From Megalonaias nervosa (lineage: Eukaryota > Mollusca > Bivalvia > Unionida > Unionidae): DNA of 64,000 nucleotides. The stretch's first letter is position 1; each line of letters opens with the position of its first letter. This document shows positions 57,658-64,000 of this stretch, piece after piece. The stretch lies in the NCBI GenBank assembly GCA_016617855.1, contig JAECUM010004998.1, forward strand, positions 124,001-188,000. The letters are read 5' to 3'. The translations under genes were made by a program, and so were the position numbers. Under the pieces are notes generated by a model. The model was not told the DNA's origin. It was given only the letters and a program-made list of their open reading frames with translations, and made no database searches.

Positions 57658-58439
57658 CTGGAAATAAAAATTATCAAAATCAATCTTATTTCTTTAATAA
57701 ATAACTTATTTGAATTAACTGCTCATAAGAATACTGTATCAAATTCTAACTGCTCCATTTAAACAAAAAGAAAATAAGGAATATAACAATTTAAACCATG
57801 AAGTAAAAATATGACAATCACTTGCTCATGGACAAGAAAACTTTCCAAAAAATTTTGAAGGCATAGTTAAATATATATCCAACCTTTTTTCATGTCTGAA
57901 GGACATGTATTGTTTAACAAAACACCACTTATAACACCATAACTTTCAAATATCTTTTTATACATTCAGCATTTCTGAAAAGTGTTGTTATTTGGATATT
58001 TAAAAAAAAAAACAGCAGAAGTGCAACTGTCACCATACTTCAGTGTAAGCTTCTGGGTGAAAATTTACAAAACACATGTAAATTGTATCTAAGGCAATCA
58101 TCTGTGATGGAGGAATGTATAGTTCTTAGCTCCCTCCCCTGGAATCCCTGGGAGTCAAAGATCAGATTTACAACAAAAGTCCCTCAAAGAGAATAACATT
58201 CTACTAGCAAAATGAATTTCCGGGAATCCAATACAAATCCATTTCTTCAGTTTAAATGCCAAGTCCTGAAACCAGCTCTAATATTTTTTGAGAAACTCCA
58301 ACATACACCTTTTATCAAAACTATTTTCTAATGTTTGAGTTAACATATCACATGTGCAGCTCAAATTCTTTGTCAAGGTCTTTAACAATCTACAAATAAT
58401 ATTTTTAAATGAGAGACCCTTGAAGGGACTGATGCTCCA
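57658..58439. other. Kinase intron or upstream DNA
   Basis: No exon with the WF.W or P-loop motifs of the kinase family was found here. Confidence 0.5.
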
Positions 58440-60030
58440 CTGGAAGAAAAGAATTTCAAGGAATTCAGGACAAGATCATTCTTTCTTTTTAACTGCTGAG
58501 TGTTGAAACCATCTATGCTATTCTTTAATGACAAGACATCAAATTATCTGCTGTGGTGAATGTATTAGATATCAGATTGGCACCATTTTCATTTAGGACC
58601 AAGTTGAAATCATCAGATGTCTTTTGGTAAAATCCTATGTTTATATTCCATCTATTGAGGGGGGAGTAGTGACAGCAAGATTTTCAAGACAGCCAGCATG
58701 GCAGCCATATTGGATGCAGGACTGGTACCATTTTGATTTAGGACTAACTAGGTATCATAAGAAGCCCACTGGTGAAAACCCAATGTTCTTATTACTGTCC
58801 ATTTGGGACAAGTAGAAATAACAATATTTTCAAGATTGCTACCACACTGAGGATCAACTAGACACCATAGGAACTCTTCTGATGAAAACCCCATGTCAAA
58901 ATGATTTTCCATTAGTAGTAGTTAAAACAAGATTCTCATGATGGACACCATGGTGGCCATATTAGATGTCAGATCAGCAGTATTTTAATTTAGGACCAAC
59001 AAGATACATATAAAAAGTTCTGGTGAAAACCCCACATTGATAAGATTTTCCATTTTTGGAGGAGTAACAATAACAAGATTTGTGGCTATATTGGATATCA
59101 GATTCACTCTGTTTCCATTTAGGACCAATTAGACATTATAAATAAAATACACTGTCGATATCACCAACCACCAAGAAAAAGTAGCAAAAATAAGATTTTC
59201 AAGACGGCTACTGTGATGGCCATACTGAAGTTCAGGCTGGCACCATTTTTATTTAGGACCAACTAGATACCATAACAAGTCTTTTGGTGAAAACCTCATG
59301 TAATATGATGTTTCATTTATGAGGAGTAGCAAATAACAAGATTTTTTTTTATGATGACTGTTGACATGGCCAGTGAACCTCAGACTGGCACCATTTGCTT
59401 TCCAGATGAACTAGACATCATAGGAAGTCTCTTAGTGAAAATCCTATGTTGAGTATGTCTATCTGTTCAGAAAAAGTAGCAGTGAAAAGATTTTAAAGGT
59501 GGCCACTGTGGAGGCCATATAAGGCATCAGACTGGCACATTTTCAGATTTTCAAGATGGCTGCCATGGTGGCCATATTGGTTATCAGATGCATGTTGTTT
59601 TCATTTTAGGACCAACTAGACATCATAAGAAGTCATCAGATGAAAACCCTAAGTCAACATGACTTTCCATTTAGAAGGGTTGAAATAACAAGATTTTCAA
59701 GATGGTTGCCTTAATGGCCATATTGAATTTCAGCTCAGTACCATTTTTATTTGTGACAAACTAGACATCATTGGAAATATTTTAGTGGAAACCCCATGCT
59801 GATGTGACCATCTATTCAGGAGAAGTAGTGATAACACGATTTTCAAGGTGACCCCTGTAGCAGCCATTATGGATATCCAAACATAACATCTAAACAATGG
59901 GATAAATGTGTGCATAAAGTTTTATGGAAATCCTCCAAATAGTTTACGAGGGGTAACAATAACAAACTTGTGCTAACAGACAGATGACAGATCATCCCAC
60001 AAGCTCTTCTGGTCTATGACCAGCAGAACT
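58440..60030. mobile_element. Composite dispersed repeat, copy 3 (long tandem core)
   Basis: Starts like 13215-13250 ('ctgagtg.tgaaaccatct..t.atattct'). It runs through about ten diverged units of around 145 bp, each with 'caagattttcaagatggc' and 'taggaccaactagacatcat'. It ends like copy 1 ('cttgtgct.acagac' and 'tatgaccagca'). More units reappear at about 60370-60760, beyond the minus-strand SINE. Confidence 0.7.
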
Positions 60031-60134
60031 AAATTAAAGTAACAATATTCACTGCATTTTTCAGATATATCCATGAACTGGGTTAAAATCTATTTACACT
60101 TGTTTGTGTTATCATGTTTACAAGGTAGTACAGC

Positions 60135-60340
60135 TAAAACTAAGGCCACAACACTTCACCTTAAAATCAGAGTTTGGGTTGGTTATAGCACAGCAACACA
60201 AGTGGAGGCAACTGTAGTAAAGTGCCTTTCCCAAGGACACACCATGGTAGCTGACCCACGCTTGTCCAATGGAAGGATTTGAACCCACACCCTTTTGGTC
60301 TTGAGTCCAGCATGCTAACCACTAAGCCACCATGGCTCCC
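60135..60340 (-). mobile_element. tRNA-derived SINE, minus strand
   Basis: On the minus strand the head reads GGTGGCTTAGTGGTTAGCAT (A box) and then GGGTTCAAATCC (B box). The body contains TCCTTGGGAAAGGCACTTTA, like the conserved core shared by several SINE and LINE tails. It is a different family from the SINE at 45872. Confidence 0.75.
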
Positions 60341-60369
60341 AACATCAGAGTAATGACTATCAACTGAGC

Positions 60370-60760
60370 TGAAAATTTCATCTGTTTAGGTCAAGTAGCT
60401 ATAACAAAATTTTCAAAGCTGGCCACCATGATAAAATAATGTATTTCAAATTAGCACTATTTTCATCTAGGACCACCAAGACATGATAAGAAGTCTTTTG
60501 GTAAAAATAGTTATGACCATTCATTTAGGAGAAGCAGCAATAACAAGATCAGACAGCTACGCTGGATGTCAGATTGGCACTTTTTTCATTTAGTTCAAAG
60601 TAGATATCATAAGTCTTTGAGGAAAAACTCATTGTAGATATGACCATCGATTCAGAAGTAGTGGTAACATTTACAAGCAGGTCACTATGGATGCTATACT
60701 GAACGTTTGAGGGGCACCACTTGTGTTTATAACCAAACATCATAAGAAGTCTTTAAAGGT
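60370..60760. repeat. Extra core units of the composite repeat
   Basis: Two or three further diverged units ('ataacaaaattttcaaagctggccacc', 'agaagtcttttggtaaaa'). They lie after the SINE at 60135-60340, outside the right block of copy 3. Confidence 0.55.
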
Positions 60761-63700
60761 CACCGGCCATACTCTAATATTTTTCTTTTTACATCAGATT
60801 TGCATTACATGATTAAAAGTAGTTATACTTGCACAAAAAGAATAAAAAAATTATAAAGTGTAAAGAAGAAATTATAATTTAATTACTCAAAATAGAAGTA
60901 TACAATGCTGTTACTTCCCCTTAGCTATGATTTCCCACCTATAGAGGAAGCCAACCGGAAATGACATACATTTATCCCACAATACAAAGTACATGCTTCT
61001 TTTTGTCAAAAAATAAAACACAACTATGGATAGGGAACATTTATATGAAACTAATAAAAACTAATTTACTGTTCAGCTTTACATCGAAGTGCATGCATGA
61101 CACACCAGATTGTGTCGCATTCAAACTGTTCCATTGTTTCAATTTATTTATTTATATATCTAGTGCTTGGAAAGTTATGAAATTGTTATACGGTTGACAT
61201 ACATTTGCAGTGTAAAATATTTTCAAGCCTTCAGAACGACAAAATTAACCATATGTACTGCTTCTATCATGATGGCAATGCATCTTCCACTTATGATTAC
61301 ATGTCTGACCTACTTAATTCAAAACTCAAGTTCAGATCTCAGATAAAATTTCAAAAATATCTTTAAAAAAGGTAAATATGTTGCTCTTTCTAAAAAATGT
61401 ATGTGTTGAGTGCATATTTGGCTGACTAAGAGGATCAAATGCAATCTAAACATTTTGTTGTCCCTTTACTCACCTTAAAATGTGTGCTAAAATTACAACA
61501 AGGCCAGATACAAAATATTTGGGGTTTTTGCTTTACATAATAACCAGTAATTCTATGCAAGACATTATCATGTGAACACAGGGTATGGTACACAAAAAAA
61601 GACCTATTTGGATCTCCAGGTCTAATGTTAATTTACACAAGCTGCTTAGAGTTACCCTCTTGCTTAAGCATAGCTACTATATGGTTCTGTAACACATGAT
61701 CCAGCAGGGTTAAATTGTATGTGAAAAGAAATGAAAATTTTATGTATTTTAATTTGGTTTTTATTCTGCCTTTTCTACAATTCAAAATACCGCTGAAAGG
61801 GGGGGGGGGCGTGACCAGCATGGAATCTATTTTTGTCCATCCAGCATATACATTGGACTCCTATCAAACACCATTTTCAGGTTTAAAATCACTCACTGGT
61901 AATGCCATTAACACTTTCCCAGCTCCAATAATCTGATATACTTCATAGTTTTAAAATAAACTACCATCATTACTATCATCAGCCAGTATTTGCCAACAAA
62001 AATTGTCATCTAAAGATTAATTGTACTGGGATTCAGCCATTTTAAGTTTTCTAGGTAGCCCATATTTTAAACACACATTTGTAAATTTGCCTTCCTTGAT
62101 GCAAAGTTCAAACTATGACAATGGTTTGTTCAGTGCCCAATGTGCCAATTAAGCTTAGTGAAGTAAAAGAATGCTTTTGTTCATGACGTCATATGAAAGG
62201 GTGATATGCATAATATCCAATTAATTCCTGTGGATTATGATAATGGTGGAATTGCTAACATATGATGGAAAATCAAACCATACTTCCAAATGTCACAAAA
62301 CATAAATAAATGACTCGAAAGTAAAATTTTCCATCAAGCAAAGTCTAAAATATTCACTGACTTTCAATGACCTAGGTGAAATATTGATGACTTTCATGGC
62401 CTTTAATTGTGGTATTCATTTCTCAATGACCTTTAATGACTATGTGGACCCTGATCATACTAGGGCAGATCAGGATCTTTGTAGTTTGCAGTTTTATGGT
62501 ACATGTGTTCAAAAGATTCTGTAATATACAGCCAAACCCACATATCTGAACCTCGGTTATCTTGAGAACCAATGTATGTCAAGAGTTTTGGTCTGGTCCC
62601 GAAAAAATCCTTCTTTGTTATGCTAATTTGCTTAATATGTCAACCCCTGTTTAAACAAAAAACCCATAATGTCAGACATAAGTTGCGGTTCGAAGTAACA
62701 TGTGGACATGCTCAGTTAGATGAAATGTCACTTTTAATGTCCATCTCAGAGAAATTTTACAAGAATGGTCCAGCATTTCCACTACTAACTGTAACTCATA
62801 CCAAAAAGGATGAAAAAAGTGGGTACAAGACCACATTTTACCAGTACAAATGCTAATAAACCAATCTCATCAATGCATGGTTTATCACTTGCATGGAGTG
62901 GAGAAATTTATGTTGTAAACAATACTTTAGAGTAAGGAAATTGAATGAATGCATTTCTGACCTTTACAGGAGCTGCGTTCATAATGGACAGCATCACATG
63001 TCAACACCACAACAATACAGTTCATTCTGCACAGCACTGTGAATTTGATCTTATCTGTAACTCAGAAAATTATCAGGTCAACATCATTAAATGTAGCTAA
63101 AAATACCTAATTTGTTTTACACAATACATTCAAAACAAATTTGGCACTTTTAGATACATTTAATGATGCTGACCTGCCTGAAAATTTATAGAGTTAAAGA
63201 TAGGATAAAATTCATGATGCTTTGTGGAGCAACTATAATGCAATCTCATTCCAATATCATCACTGTCAGTCAAAAACTTACCATAATCCATACACAAATA
63301 ACAACTTTGGTTCAGAGTTCACTTGTAAAGTAAATAGTTAAAGTGTTTCCATGCTTGGTGTGAGTGTAAGTCTTCAACTTCAGCCTAACTAAATTAAGTG
63401 ACTTACAATCATCTACAAACATAAATCTGCAAAATTCCAAATCAAGCTGGTCCCCCGAAAACAAACACATGGTTAATAATTTGTTTTGAACAAGAGTAAA
63501 TAAAAGTACCAATGGTGTTTTGTAAAAATCCATAGCGCCCAATACTTTTTTTTTATGAAGTTGTCAATCGCAGTGCCATGATTACAGATTCTTCAACACC
63601 AATGGAATGAAACAGAAAGTGACTCACAGGAGTAACATCTATGAAACAGAAAAAGGAGTGCTTTCATTTGTATTATCCTGAATCGAATATCAAAGCCTTG

Positions 63701-64000
63701 CAATCCATCAAAGTGATATGCCAACTCTCCTTCTTGTGCTGTGTTGTTGCTGACGATAACTGACCAAAGTCAGAAGGGATATGGGACTACAATTGTATGA
63801 ATGAAATAAGTTGGCTTCTTACAGAATTTAATGTTAAGACAGTTAACTTTAAAGACTTTAAACACATTTTACAGTTTGTTGGTACATGAATACTGGCAGC
63901 CTGATTTTTTTCTGGTACAGAGGCAAATTTTATTGGTAAAAACTGGCATATACCAGTGTAACCTAATCTATTATGACGAACGACAACAACGATCAATTTA
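60761..64000. other. Unassigned end of the window
   Basis: No gene recognised. I scanned the minus strand for the missing kinase exons (P-loop GxxxxGK, ERS, EWF.W) without success. 62525-62590 looks like one end of a pogo-type element without a visible partner. Open frames up to 94 codons (plus, 62572-62856) show no motif. Confidence 0.5.
62441..62490. repeat. Short hairpin element, locus 4 (weak)
   Basis: GGCAGATCAGGATCTTTGTA is preceded by an inverted CCTGATCA. The right arm matches locus 1 closely, and the left arm is decayed. Confidence 0.45.

Noticed and set aside
60280..60340. tRNA gene on the minus strand
   Set aside because: The tRNA-like boxes are joined to a SINE body with the TCCTTGGGAAAGGCACTT core.
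62525..62590. Pogo/Tigger-like transposon end ('catatctgaacctcggttatc')
   Set aside because: No matching inverted end with a TA duplication was found within the following kilobases.

Overview
The window is animal nuclear DNA: AT-rich (about a third G+C by eye), with spliced genes, long introns and many repeats. The repeat types suggest a mollusc, probably a bivalve. They include a tRNA-derived SINE ending in an ACGACATTAAAC-type tail, diverged 'gggccataactctg' and 'gacctttg' repeats, and composite elements with a tandem core like bivalve pearl elements. The taxonomic call is inference.

Two protein-coding genes can be supported, both on the minus strand. (1) A complete WRNIP1 (Werner-helicase-interacting AAA+ ATPase) gene spans 40691 down to 10490 in eight exons. 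All exon phases join, giving a 598-residue protein with an N-terminal UBZ4 ubiquitin-binding zinc finger, an AAA+ core and the MgsA/RarA-type C-terminal domain. (2) The last three coding exons of a TK2/dNK-type deoxynucleoside kinase lie at 57657 down to 50199. Its 5' exons were not found and probably lie beyond 64000.

Layout. 1-1950: diverged repeats and a small TIR element. 1951-5059: a decayed DIRS-order tyrosine-recombinase retrotransposon on the minus strand (gag, RT, RNase H, YR). 5060-10330: intergenic, with a 33-bp and a 61-bp tandem array. 10331-40718: WRNIP1, whose terminal exon has been tandemly duplicated into its 3' flank. Its introns carry minisatellites, dispersed repeat pairs, a TA-flanked TIR element, and a hAT relic associated with a broken LINE. 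41100-50100: intergenic, with a second LINE relic, a multi-arm foldback, a SINE, a hAT MITE and a 45-bp satellite with higher-order structure. 50199-57657: the kinase exons, with a 1.7-kb TIR element in the intron before the last exon. 57660-64000: a composite repeat with a roughly 145-bp tandem core, a SINE and otherwise unassigned DNA.

WRNIP1 acts at stalled replication forks and TK2 in dNTP salvage, so both touch DNA replication. Their adjacency may be chance. No prokaryotic features, CRISPR arrays or functional RNA genes were seen.
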